From contig NEEC01000032.1 in NCBI GenBank assembly GCA_002189035.1, positions 1-64,000 of the forward strand: a DNA stretch of 64,000 nucleotides. Direction: 5' to 3'. The translations under genes and the position numbers were made by a program. How positions within the stretch are numbered: position 1 is the first letter of the stretch; every line of letters begins with the position of its first letter. Below the pieces are notes generated by a model. That model saw nothing but the letters and a program-made list of their open reading frames with translations. It did no database searches and was not told where the DNA came from. The stretch is from Utricularia gibba (lineage: Eukaryota > Streptophyta > Magnoliopsida > Lamiales > Lentibulariaceae). Positions 27,301 to 36,252 of the stretch are shown one piece after another.

Positions 27301-28948
27301 GCCGCATGCGGTTGAGAAAACCATTATGACATCCTAACTTCAATAAGTGCAGCACGATTTTCGTCGAGTAGGACCCGAAGTGGCAAAGGAGTCAGACCGA
27401 ACCTTGGGTCAGAACGAAGTTCACAACGACATCACCAGCCCAAAAACGACAAGCTTTTCCTTGAGAAACCATGTAGGCAGCCAATTAAAACCCAACGTTA
27501 AGAAATGCATCAAGTTTTTTGCCGAGCCACAAATGACTATGGGCCCGAGCTCGACTCGAATACCGTTGCCCTACGAGAGCGCCTGCATGCGGTTGAGAAA
27601 ACCATTTTGGGTGCTCATGACATCCTAACTTCAATAAGTGCAGCACGATTTTCGTCGAGTAGGACCCAGACCGAACCTTGGGTCAGAACGCACAACGACA
27701 TTTTTCCTTGAGAAACCATGTAGGCAGCCAATTAAAACCCAACGTTAAGAAATGCATCAAGTTTTTTGCCGAGCCACAAATGACTATGGGCCCGAGCTCG
27801 ACTCGACCACCTGCTCGATACCGACGAGAGCGCCTACATGCGGTTGAGAAAACCATTTTGGGTGCTCATGACATCCTAACTTCAATAAGAGAGTCGAGTA
27901 GGACCCGACAGACCGAACCTCAGAACGAAGTTCACAACGACGCCAAAAAACGACAAGCTTTTCCTTGAGAAACCATGTAGGCAGCCAATTAAAACCCAAC
28001 GTTAAGAAATGCATCAAGTTTTTTGCCGAGCATGACTATGGGCCCGAGCTCGACTCGACCGATACCGTTGGAGAGCGCCTCCTCAATATAAAGCATGCGG
28101 TTGAGAAAACCATTTTGGGTGCTTATGACATCCTAACTTCAATAAGTGCAGCACGATTTTCACCCGATGTTTCAGTTCACAACGACATCAAAAAACGACA
28201 AGCTTTTCCTTGAGAAACCATGTAGGCAGCCGAAGAAATGCATCAAGGCAGCCTATGGGCCCGAGCTCGACTCGATTAAAGCATGCGGTTGAGAAAACCA
28301 TTTTGGGTGCTCATGACATCCTAACTTCAATAAGACGATTTTCGTCGAGTAGGACCTTTTCACAACGAGCCCAAAAACGACAAGCTTTTCCTTGAGAAAC
28401 CATGTAGGCAGCCAGTTAATGCATCAAGTTTTTTGCCGAGCCACAAATGACTATGGGCCAGCTCGACTCGACTCGATACCGTTGCCCTACGAGAGCAATA
28501 TAAAGCATGCGGTTGATATGACATCCTAACTTCAATAAGTGCAGCACGATTTTCGTCGAGTAGGACCCGACATTGGGTCAGAACGAAGTTCACAACGACA
28601 TCACTTTTCCTTGAGAAACCATGTAGGCAGCCAATTAAAACCCAACGTTAAGAAATGCATCAAGTTTTTTGCCGAGCAACAAATGACTATGGGCCCGAGC
28701 TCGACTCGACCTCCTTCTCGATACCGTTGCCCCACGAGAGCGCCTCCTCAGATATAAAGCATGCGGTTGAGAAAACCATTTTGGGTGCTTATGACATCCT
28801 AACTTCAATAAGTGCAGCACGATTTTCGTCGAGTAGGACCCGATGTGGCAAAGGAGTCAGACCGAACCTTGGGTCAGAACGAAGTTCACAACGACATCAC
28901 CAGCCCAAAAACGACAAGCTTTTCCTTGAGAAACCATGTAGGCAGCCA
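24381..28948. repeat. Edge subfamily of satellite A
   Basis: Units here share linked variants that are rare further left: gagccacaaatg instead of gagctacaaatg, cacctgctcg instead of cctccttctcg, gccttatcaaatat instead of cctcctcagatat, gtgcagcacg instead of gtgcatcacg, and catcaccagccc instead of catcacccgccc. Shortened units occur at about 26100-26400 and 27800-28620. The final copy mixes edge and core variants and stops at 28948. This is the diverged boundary of the array, as expected when exchange homogenises interior copies more often than terminal ones. Confidence 0.75.
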
Positions 28949-29595
28949 GAATATTCCAGGATCCAATGAATTAACAATAAAAACATAAAGAGACACCTAC
29001 ATAAGGTATTCCAAACATATCAATCTAGTACATGCAGTCCGCTGAAAGAGGACTGGAAAATCCTCAGACACTTGAAATCGGGTTTGCCTACCTGCCAATC
29101 AAGGTTTTGATCTCTGGCAACTCAACCGGAAGCAGATGCGCATCTGAAATGGAAACCATGACTGCATATCAAAATGATGTTTTTGGGGGCGTTGGCGGGG
29201 AAATCATGCAAAGGAGGTGACGAGGTTAACCCACAATGATAACAGAGGCCATTATTGTTCAACTTAGAAGAAATTATATCTCAGAACTACAATTAAATAG
29301 GCATTCAGAAAAATTGAGATAAACCTAGTGATGGCGGTCTGGATGCAAAGTGAATTGAACCTAATGTACACGATTCCAAGAATGAAAGGAGTAGCATACG
29401 CCCATCAGGATCCCACGTAGCTCCCTGTCATTAGATATATGAACCTTCAACTCAACATGCCAAAATAATCTTCATCAAACATGGTGAAATAATCAGGATT
29501 TTCACCTGTAGTGACTTTCATTAAACATGGTGTAGAAGACAGTGTCAATGAAAGATGGAAAACTTATAAGCAGGACATCAACTTAGAAATTGACA
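28949..29595. other. Unassigned non-repetitive spacer next to satellite A
   Basis: Single-copy-looking sequence from the ragged end of satellite A to the truncated integrase end of the retroelement. It does not resemble either satellite or the LTR-like segment at 32775-33480, so it is not the 3' LTR. A plus-strand open frame at 29032-29220 (62 codons) has no motif I recognise, and I do not call it a gene. Stop-rich, T-rich flanks on the minus strand around 29092-29161 could be intron, so this may be a fragment of a host gene. Confidence 0.5.
29092..29161 (-). pseudogene. Possible exon relic (unidentified)
   Basis: On the minus strand a 70-bp segment lies between an acceptor-like end (gatatgCAG at 29162 and above) and a donor-like start (cag/GTAGGC at 29091 and below). 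One frame across it is open and starts with an ATG two bases in; it reads like ordinary protein (begins MVSISDAHLLPVELPE). The same frame meets a stop just upstream of the acceptor, as expected in an intron. I do not recognise the protein. A chance open stretch of this length is common, so this is only a candidate. Confidence 0.2.
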
Positions 29596-29628
29596 CGAGA
29601 GCGCCAATGGTGAGAATAGTGTACGGTA

Positions 29629-29861
29629 TCAACCTACATGCCTCTCACTATGTACCTCATGAATTAGATGAAGACATAGGCTAGAGTCTAGTATACAAAA
29701 TCGATAGCCCTTGAATAAATTCTCATTCAACAAGGTATAATCAGTAGGAAATCCACCGGTTAGGCCTTCCATCACAAAGGAGAGTAAGGATCCATAGCAT
29801 TGAGAGATGTTAGGATCTCGAAGCCAACAACAGTTATCTTCAATATGAACAAACAAGATTG
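29629..29861 (-). pseudogene. Integrase N-terminal (zinc-binding) fragment
   Basis: A 75-codon open stretch follows RNase H. It contains the spacer typical of the RNase H-integrase junction (LLNENLFKGYRFCILDSS) and then the first half of the HHCC zinc-binding module, LIHEVHSERHVG, with histidines near residues 69 and 73. The frame breaks right after HVG, and no cysteine pair or DDE core follows. Integrase would insert the cDNA into the chromosome; this relic cannot. It marks the 3' truncation point of the element. Confidence 0.75.
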
Positions 29862-30260
29862 TTTACGACTTAGTGCATCAGTTGCTCGATTTTGACACTC
29901 ATTCTTGTGCTTGATAGACCACGTAAACTGTTGTAGGTACGAAAATCACTTAACATGATGAGGTGAAACCTTATCCTATGACTTCAAATGCTTTAGTGAA
30001 TCATGATCAGTCCATAAGATGAAATCTTGTTGTAACAAATAATGTCACCAATGTTTGATAGTTTGATCCAACGAAAACAACTCTAGATCATAGGTGGAGT
30101 AATTAGACTTTTCGATGCCCACCTTCTCACTAAAATATGCAATTCAACAGCCTGCCTGACTTGGGATAGTGCCAACTCCAGACATTGATGCATCACAGTG
30201 CAGCTCGAATGATTGAGAAAGTTTGGAAAGATGAGCACATGAGGTGTCATAAGAATATTC
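29862..30260 (-). pseudogene. RNase H domain relic of Ty3/gypsy pol
   Basis: One minus-strand frame from about 30209 down to 29862 reads FELHCDASMSGVG, then IAYFSEKV, STYDLELFSL, DFILWTDHDSLKHL and ATDALSR. The carboxylates expected for RNase H are all visible: D in HCDAS, E in YDLEL, D in WTDHD and D in ATDALS. The domain degrades RNA in RNA-DNA hybrids during reverse transcription. Four in-frame stops interrupt this stretch, at least three of which sit where one transition would make a sense codon. There are no indels across about 115 codons, so decay here was mainly by point mutation. Confidence 0.85.
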
Positions 30261-31115
30261 TTTAGTCATTGAAATGCATCTTCAACTACTATGGTTCAAA
30301 TAAAGGAGCTTCCTTTTATGCAATCAGTCATCGACGCCATAAGAGAGCTAAAATGAGGAAAAAACCATCAATGAAAAGATGCTAGATCATGAAAACATCA
30401 AATTTTCATAAGTGTTGAGGGTGATAGTCATGCCTAGAATGCACACACCTTTGTGAGAACCATTTTCAATGCATAACCATAAATGATATATCCTAAGAAT
30501 ATCACCTTGGGAACAATGAAGATACACTTGTGAGGAGAACCAAAAAACTATCCTTATTTGAGAACTCTATGAACCTCTTGAACATGGTGTTTGAAAGAAT
30601 CACTATCAACTAAAGATTAGCATGTCATCGAAATAAACAATTTAGAAACAACCAATAAAAAGAAGAAATAGCTGATTCATTGCACGCATGAAAGTACTTG
30701 TATTTGTCCCCAGGCAGATTCTTATCCAATTATATCTACTCTTTAAACCTAGTGTGTATAATAACCTTGATTCCATGAATTTGGTCCAAAAGATCATTTA
30801 ACGTCAAAATAGAAAAAATGATATTTGATAGTGATCTTGTTGATAATTCGAATATCAACACACATCCTCCAAGTGTCATCTTTCTTGGATATCAAGATGG
30901 CAAAGATAACACATAGACTCAAACTTTCTCGAATGTAGCCCTTAACAAGACTTTAACTTGCTTTCGAAGTTCTTGATGTTCCCTAAGACTCATACGATAA
31001 TGGGTTCTATTGGGTAAAGATAAACCTGAGACAAGATCAATATGGTGTTAAATATCATGCAAGAGGGATAAACATCAAGGAGTTTAGTCGAGAAGACCTT
31101 AAAAAAGGTATCTAA
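30261..31115 (-). pseudogene. Reverse transcriptase relic of Ty3/gypsy pol
   Basis: Blocks in order on the minus strand: HHIDLVSGLSLPNRTHYRMS (near 31040), [10 protein letters not shown] (near 30930), [17 protein letters not shown] (near 30880), a LLDQIHG stretch, KNLPGDKYK (near 30710), then FMRAMNQ and VYFDDMLIFS at 30609-30638 with the catalytic YxDD box intact. LGYIIYG and FHDLASF mark the thumb and connection region. The enzyme would copy element RNA into DNA. Between GDKYK and FMRAMNQ the usual segment of roughly 25 residues, which includes the conserved MPFGL motif, is missing and the frame shifts. Several stops occur. Only fragments could be translated. Confidence 0.9.
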
Positions 31116-31160
31116 TATCTCTTTTGTATCATCTGGATATTTTGTTTGTGGCGATTTCAA

Positions 31161-31628
31161 CTACTTAGTCATTAGTAACACAGCTATAGAGCCTCCAATC
31201 TCCTCAATAAGTTGCCTGCCAAGGAACAAGTTCACAGAAACAATAATGTCATTTGAATTTGGTCGGTTTGGTAACAATACCACTTTGGTGCCCCGAAATG
31301 AGAATGAATAAGTATTTGCTTGCCCAGTAAGCATTATATTGCGATCATACTTCCAAGGTCGGCTCAAGAGTAAATGACATAGATCCATCTTGATCATATC
31401 ACACCAAATTTCATCCTTAAAGACCTTTTCAATAGAGAATGTAACATGAGTCCACTTATCTACCTTGAGAACTTCTCGCTTTTCTAACCAAGCAATATGG
31501 TACGACTTCGTATGAAACTCACACTCTAATGCCAATTTCGAAACAGCATCTTCCAATTTGAAATCAATCACTACTCTACAAATCTTTCTCTTTATTGTAC
31601 AAGTAATTTGAACCATATTATTTTTCAA
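31161..31628 (-). pseudogene. Retroviral-type aspartic protease region of pol
   Basis: A 155-codon open stretch, the longest clean one left in the element. It matches the protease segment of plant Ty3/gypsy polyproteins: CTIKRKICRVVIDFKLEDAV, a VSKLALECE stretch, KVDKWTHVTFSI, DEIWCDMIKMDLCHLLLSR and PWKYDRNIMLTG near the C-terminus. Such proteases cleave Gag-Pol and need a D-S/T-G active site. Here the aspartate of VVID is followed by Phe-Lys rather than Ser/Thr-Gly, so the active site is lost even though the frame is open. The length is near normal for the region. No functional product is expected. Confidence 0.85.
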
Positions 31629-31860
31629 CTATAAGTTGTTACTATAAGCAATTGAAGCTAAACAAAGTTGCCACTTCACCCACCACCACATCGCCACTCA
31701 CAAATTCTTCCTCAATAGCTTCTTCAAATAAATTGGAAAAGCGAACATCCTCGTCATCATCCTCAAATCCCTCAACATTCTCAACCTTCATAGTTAGTTT
31801 TCCAAACTTCTTACACTCTACTTGTTTATGGTCAAACTGACATGTATAGCACTTTAAACT
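31629..31860 (-). pseudogene. Gag C-terminal zinc knuckle and acidic linker
   Basis: At about 31807-31854 the minus strand reads KCYTCQFDHKQVECKK. This is a nucleocapsid CCHC knuckle, but with three residues instead of four between the second cysteine and the histidine. An acidic stretch follows (VENVEGFEDDDEDV and EEAIEEEF), as is common between gag and protease in this group. The knuckle would bind element RNA. The short spacing suggests a lost codon. Frame changes and stops near 31620-31650 separate it from the protease. Confidence 0.75.
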
Positions 31861-32737
31861 AGGAGTTCATTTACGATTGGATGGGTCACCGATGGATTTA
31901 CCATAGAAAAGGAAAATGGTTCTTTGGTTGGTGAGGGAGTACTAACGGTAGGACTGCTTGAATGTGAGTCCTCCTTTTTCCATCGTATTTTTACCACTAA
32001 AACACATTGGTAAGCTTTTCAATTAACAAGGGATCAAACAAATTCAGAACATCTTAAATAAGAGGGGAAAGGTTGGAAATGTATCACTCTAGAAGTTGAT
32101 CGTCGGTCTCCTGAAGATCAACTCGAGCAATTAATTGATAGAAATCTCTGACATGCTCTTCCATAGCGTCGGACATTGTCTTAAACTCTGGGATTGTTGA
32201 AATAAAATTCTTTGATATTTTAGAAAAGAAATTGCTTTTTGAGAGACTTCTTAATCTTCTCTCAACTTTGTAGTTTTCATTTGCCCATCTTGAAGCTGGT
32301 TCTTGAAATTTTGTAGCAACAAAGGCTATCATGTGATTGTTCGGTATGTTCTTAAAATTAAGGGCTTCTTCAACAGTGGCTAACCAATCAAAAAACTCCT
32401 CGTTCTATAATGTTCCAGAAAATTCAAGAATTTCAATTTTAAAACTATTCTTCCATTGACAATCCACATCATTGTTGATACTGTGAGATTGAATACCCCA
32501 CCAATGATCTCTCTTGGCTTCAAATTTACTAGATGAAAAGTGTTCTTATTCACTCAAAGATGGTACCCAATGAGGGACTACTAGAATACGAGCTTGTTGC
32601 AATACCAATTGTTTCATGTTCGTGATCATTTGATTGAGTTGTGCTTCTAAAGTATCACAATGCTGCTCCAATAAGTAAAAATCTCAATTTCTAGAATGCA
32701 CATGATGAGAAAAACCTCTTCCACTATTTCCTGTCAT
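31861..32737 (-). pseudogene. gag relic
   Basis: A minus-strand start at 32737, 22 bases past the PBS, opens MTGNSGRG and meets a stop 18 codons in. A predicted coiled coil follows at about 32580-32690 (LEAQLNQMITNMKQLVLQQ). Next come the capsid-like blocks EILEFSGTL, FFDWLATVEEALNFKNIPNN, MIAFVATKFQEPASRW, HVRDFYQLIARVDLQETDDQ and VLNLFDPLLIEKL. The order matches gag of plant Ty3/gypsy elements, which builds the virus-like particle. The clean segment 32084-32332 (82 codons) is only part of it. Several stops and a disrupted tryptophan pair (WAN) show decay. Confidence 0.8.
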
Positions 32738-32758
32738 TGCCAACAGCCTTGCCCTCCT

Positions 32759-32768
32759 TCTGGTACCA
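32759..32768 (-). other. Primer binding site (initiator tRNA-Met type)
   Basis: The minus strand reads TGGTACCAGA. It differs at one position from TGGTATCAGA, the complement of the tRNA-iMet 3' end used by many plant Ty3/gypsy elements. It lies six bases after ...TTCTACA, a plausible LTR end, and 22 bases before the gag start, which is the expected position. Confidence 0.65.
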
Positions 32769-32774
32769 AATTGA

Positions 32775-33480
32775 TGTAGAATGCACATTGAATGTTGATA
32801 AGGGTTTTGACCAAGGAGACTCTTTTTCATTCTACCTGAAGGCTCACATAAGCTTCTCTACACACTCACACCCCCTAAGGGTTGTCGTCAGAGTGCTTGG
32901 CTACAATCCAAACCTCATCTTGAAAGACTCAAAAGCTAAGTCTACACTATTGTATACTTCCATAACTCTTTACCATTCCCTTCTAGTGCGATCAACCTTC
33001 AAAATGGAACATTCTGCATGAATTTAGCATGTCGTTCTCCTCCTCTCTTGGCATGCCCCTTCCTTCTCCTTTTATACTTCTTGGTGCCATTTTAGGTGGT
33101 TGTGCCATTTCATGAACAATCGCACCCCTAACCATAACTCCCATCCATTACACTCGCTCAAACAATCCACCTTCCTATCACATGCATTACCCATGCCTTG
33201 CTCAACCCATGCCATGTGTCCTGTCATGCAACATGCAATACTCATCCAAGCGGCCAACAATTCCCACCAGCTCTCACCAGCTACTACCCGTGAGTGTCGA
33301 CTTCCGTCAGTGCCAACAAACTTCTTACTAGCTCCCGCCAGCTTTAGCTAGTTTTTGCTAGCTCTGCACAACTCCTAATAAACCTCTCAACCTACACTAG
33401 TTGTCACCCCTCCTCAAGCAATACCTTCACCAACCTCCTAATTGACATTTGTCACCACACAAGGAGGTTTCGACCAACTT
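32775..33480 (-). repeat. 5' LTR-like segment of the retroelement (outer edge not resolved)
   Basis: The inner edge is set by TTCTACA (minus strand, ending at 32775), just before the PBS. Upstream on the minus strand there is a TATA box at 33069-33076 and then, at about 33240-33370, a stretch with many AGCT cores that could be U3 control sequence. No second copy exists in the window to fix the outer end. A plus-strand open frame at 33100-33351 is judged non-coding. Confidence 0.45.
33069..33076 (-). promoter_or_regulatory. TATA box of the LTR-like promoter
   Basis: TATAAAAG on the minus strand, followed by a GGAGAAGGAAGGGG stretch. Transcription would start about 30 bp downstream, near 33040, and run toward the PBS and gag. 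The position fits a U3/R boundary. It is probably inactive given the state of the element. Confidence 0.5.
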
Positions 33481-34170
33481 GGGCTACTTCACCTCATGTC
33501 ATGACATATATATGTTGAATATGCCAAAACGAAGGCGACAATGCTAGATATCTCAACATCGAAAAACTTTATGGTGTTTCATTAGAGATGCAAGGCACCC
33601 TAGGGTGGGGCCTATCACCTATGAGAGCACCTCACCCATGCCCCTCCCCCCTATGAATGAATATTGAGCATGCCAAAATTGAGTGATGTCACTGGACATC
33701 AATCGGTTGAAAAAAGCTACATTTTGAGGTTGTCTTGGCTTTGGTCATTACACTACTAGGGGTTGGATAACTAGGAAGCTCCTGTAGATCGTGCATGTAT
33801 GAACTTTTGTAATACATTAATCCAACCTCCTTTGTTAAAAATCTCATGATCGTATTTGGAATCTCAACGAGCCACACAATCATGGCACACATCCCGATGG
33901 AGAGCACCTTTCTCTTTATAAATGGTGAATATGTCAAAATTCAGGTGACAACTATAAATATCAAAATATTGAATTATATTGTTTTTTAAATATGACATAA
34001 CATTCCAAGGGTGGCCCGAATGCATTTGTGAAAAGATGAATAGGCCAAAGTTCACGTGACATCAATATACATTGCGATGGTGAAAAATACTTGTTTTAGA
34101 CAATACGAATGAGTCATTACATTGTGAGTGTGGTGGGGTGACTAGCATTGGATGGTGGTCAACAATTGAC
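33481..34170. repeat. Four very diverged copies of a short module
   Basis: A core resembling ga(a/g)(t/c)atgccaaaattcagGTGACatc starts near 33517, 33666, 33926 and 34038. It is usually preceded by a purine-rich lead such as gagagcacc or gatggtga and followed by tc(g)aaaaa or gttgaaaaa. A second shared block, tcattacac/t followed by a G-rich stretch and tgactag or taactag, occurs near 33748 and 34115. Spacing is irregular (149, 260 and 112 bp). No coding sequence is supported; open frames on the minus strand at 33689-34055 lack motifs. Confidence 0.4.
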
Positions 34171-34647
34171 AATTAGTAATGAAAAAAAAAGATTAATATT
34201 TGTTTAAATAATAAAATTGTAACAGTCAATTGTAAACAAATAAAATTTTATTTTAGTAGTTTTAGAATTTTAATATTAGTAATAATATTTTAAATACAAA
34301 GTGGTAACTGATGTTATGGGTAACCAAGAACTACTCTTTAAGTATATTGTAAAGTATGTGTCTAATTATTTAGGACACATTGAAAAGTACAAACCTAATT
34401 GTCTAGAAACATCAAAGTAAAATCAATGAAATATAAAAATAAAAGAATTTAAAAAATGATAAATAATTCTAGATTTAAAAAAAATTAAGAAATGATATTA
34501 ATATAATAATAAATATTGTAACTAAATAAATAATTCATATAATTTAGTTTATAATATTTAAATTCGAATTGATAGTTTTTAAACACAAGCATAGCTAATA
34601 TATAAATATAATAATTGATTTTTAAAATCTAAAAAGTATATATTATT
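34171..34647. other. AT-rich collar before satellite B
   Basis: About 480 bp made mostly of A and T, with runs such as aataataaatattgtaac and taattcatataatttag. It has no gene or repeat that I recognise and ends at tatattatt, directly against the first gtgcatcc of satellite B. Composition changes sharply at both edges. Confidence 0.6.
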
Positions 34648-36252
34648 GTGCATCCTAAAAATCACACGTGCACGGGATTCATTAAAAATAAATATTTACG
34701 CATATCCAGAGTGTATAACAGTGTTGGGATAAGTGATGCCACGAAATTCATGATGTAGCATGTGACTTTTTTCCAACTTGATCGCATAGTAGATGAATTC
34801 TGACACCATATGTTTTGGCTTTTGATTGATGCATTTAGTTGCTATGATACTTCTGATTCTTGATGCACCATTCCCGTATACCATGTCTCTAGTGGCTATT
34901 TGATTCTTTTGCCTTGTATGTTGTTCGCATCAATTTCGAGAACATGAAGCACATTATTAAATGCAGTCACCACGGAATGCCACGTGAGACACTTTTCGTT
35001 GTGGCTTGTTTTTAATATGTCCAGAGTTATCGGACAAACGTAACTCCAAATTATAATACTTGGAGCTCGAATAGGGCTTCCCAACAGTGTGCTATGAAGA
35101 GCAAGGATCTGCATGTTATGCGAGAGGTGCTTCGCGGACCAGGATGTGCGACATAGTCATTTCATTGCGCATCATCATTCGGGGTGCATCCTAAAAATCA
35201 CACGTGCACGGGATTCATTAAAAATAAATATTTACGCATATCCAGAGTGTATAACAGTGTTGGGATAAGTGATGACACGAAATTCATGATGTAGCATGTG
35301 ACTTTTTTCCAACATGATCGCATAGTAGATGAATTCTGACACCATATGTTTGGCTTTTGATTGATGCATTTAGTTGCTATGATACTTCTGATTCTTGATG
35401 CACCATTCCCGTATACCATGTCTCTAGTGGCTATTTGATTCTTTTGCCTTGTATGTTGTTCGCATCAATTTCGAGAACATGAAGCACATTATTAAATGCA
35501 ATCACCACGGAATGCCACGTGAGACACTTTTCGTTGTGGCTTGTTTTTAATATGTCCACAGTTTTCGGACAAACGTAACTCCAAATTATAATACTTGGAG
35601 CTCGAAAAGGGCTTCCCAACACTGTGCTATGAAGAGCAAGGATCTGCATGTTATGCAAGAGGTGCTTCGCGGACCAGGATGTGCGACGTAGTCATTTCAT
35701 TGCGCATCATCATTCGGGGTGCATCCTAAAAATCACACGTGCACGGGATTCATTAAAAATAAATATTTACGCATATCCAGAGTGTATAACAGTGTTGGGA
35801 TAAGTGATGCCACGAAATTCATGATGTAGCATGTGACTTTTTTCCAACTTGATCGCATAGTAGATGAATTCTGACACCATATGTTTTGGCTTTTGATTGA
35901 TGCATTTAGTTGCTATGATACTTCTGATTCTTGATGCACCATTCCCGTATACCATGTCTCTAGTGGCTATTTGATTCTTTGCCTTGTATGTTGTTCGCAT
36001 CAATTTCGAGAACATGAAGCACATTATTAAATGCAATCACCACGGAATGCCACGTGAGACACTTTTCGTTGTGGCTTGTTTTTAATATGTCCACAGTTAT
36101 CGGACAAACGTAACTCCAAATTATAATACTTGGAGCTCGAAAAGGGCTTCCCAACACTGTGCTATGAAGAGCAAGGATCTGCATGTTATGCAGAGGTGCT
36201 TCGCGGACCAGGATGTGCGACGTAGTCATTTCATTGCGCATCATCATTCGGG
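34648..36252. repeat. Left-edge units of satellite B (three copies)
   Basis: Three units carry ccagagtgtataac, gaattctgacac and ggcttttgattg, the same variants that dominate at about 50-60 kb and differ from the block just to the right. The first has tccagagttatcgg and aatagggc; the second and third have tccacagtt and aaaagggc. The array begins exactly at a unit start as defined by gtgcatcc, with no decayed partial copy. Confidence 0.75.

Larger units (their letters stand above)
1..28948. repeat. Satellite A: tandem array of a ~314-bp unit
   Basis: The same unit recurs head to tail from the first base to 28948, with 313-315 bp spacing in intact copies (for example gcatcacgatttt at 10256 and 10571). 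That gives about 90-95 copies, counting shortened ones. No copy is inverted. Each unit carries single HindIII (AAGCTT), ApaI (GGGCCC) and SacI (GAGCTC) sites, and the last two touch each other. The unit is rich in CpG and TCGA and has one agatataaag stretch. The array is open at the left window edge and ends abruptly inside a unit after ggcagcca at 28948. I do not recognise the family. Open frames run through it only because stop codons are sparse; 314 is not a multiple of three and frames change from copy to copy, so I do not call it coding. Confidence 0.97.
29596..33480 (-). mobile_element. Decayed, 3'-truncated Ty3/gypsy LTR retrotransposon (chromovirus-like)
   Basis: Read on the minus strand the order is LTR-like promoter, PBS, gag, CCHC knuckle, protease, reverse transcriptase, RNase H and integrase N-terminus, which is the Ty3/gypsy order. 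The RT block ([27 protein letters not shown]) and the RNase H block (FELHCDAS, STYDLEL, ATDALSR) resemble the CRM/Galadriel group of plant chromoviruses. I judge this by eye and cannot separate those lineages. The integrase core, any chromodomain and the 3' LTR are absent. Every domain carries stops or frameshifts, so the copy cannot move by itself. CRM-type elements favour centromeres, which fits the flanking satellites but does not prove the location. Confidence 0.9.

Noticed and set aside
1-28948. Ribosomal DNA: intergenic spacer repeats or 5S genes, suggested by tandem units with a tataaag motif
   Set aside because: No rRNA coding sequence or 5S internal promoter is seen in any unit, and the TATA-like motif alone is weak.
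29032-29220. A 62-codon plus-strand frame in the spacer
   Set aside because: No recognisable motif or start context, and the minus strand of the same stretch gives the better exon-like signal. Neither is convincing as a functional gene.
29593-29604. cacgagagcgcc in the retroelement flank is identical to 12 bases of every satellite A unit
   Set aside because: A 12-base match between a 314-bp unit and a 5.7 kb island is not rare by chance, and the flanking bases do not align.
32775-33018. A 244-bp LTR bounded by tgtagaatg and cattctgca, which are near-perfect inverted ends
   Set aside because: The TATA box at 33069-33076 would lie outside such an LTR and no second copy confirms the ends. I kept a longer LTR-like segment with an open outer edge.
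33100-33351. An 83-codon plus-strand frame
   Set aside because: It lies antisense within the LTR-like promoter segment, has low-complexity composition and shows no motif.
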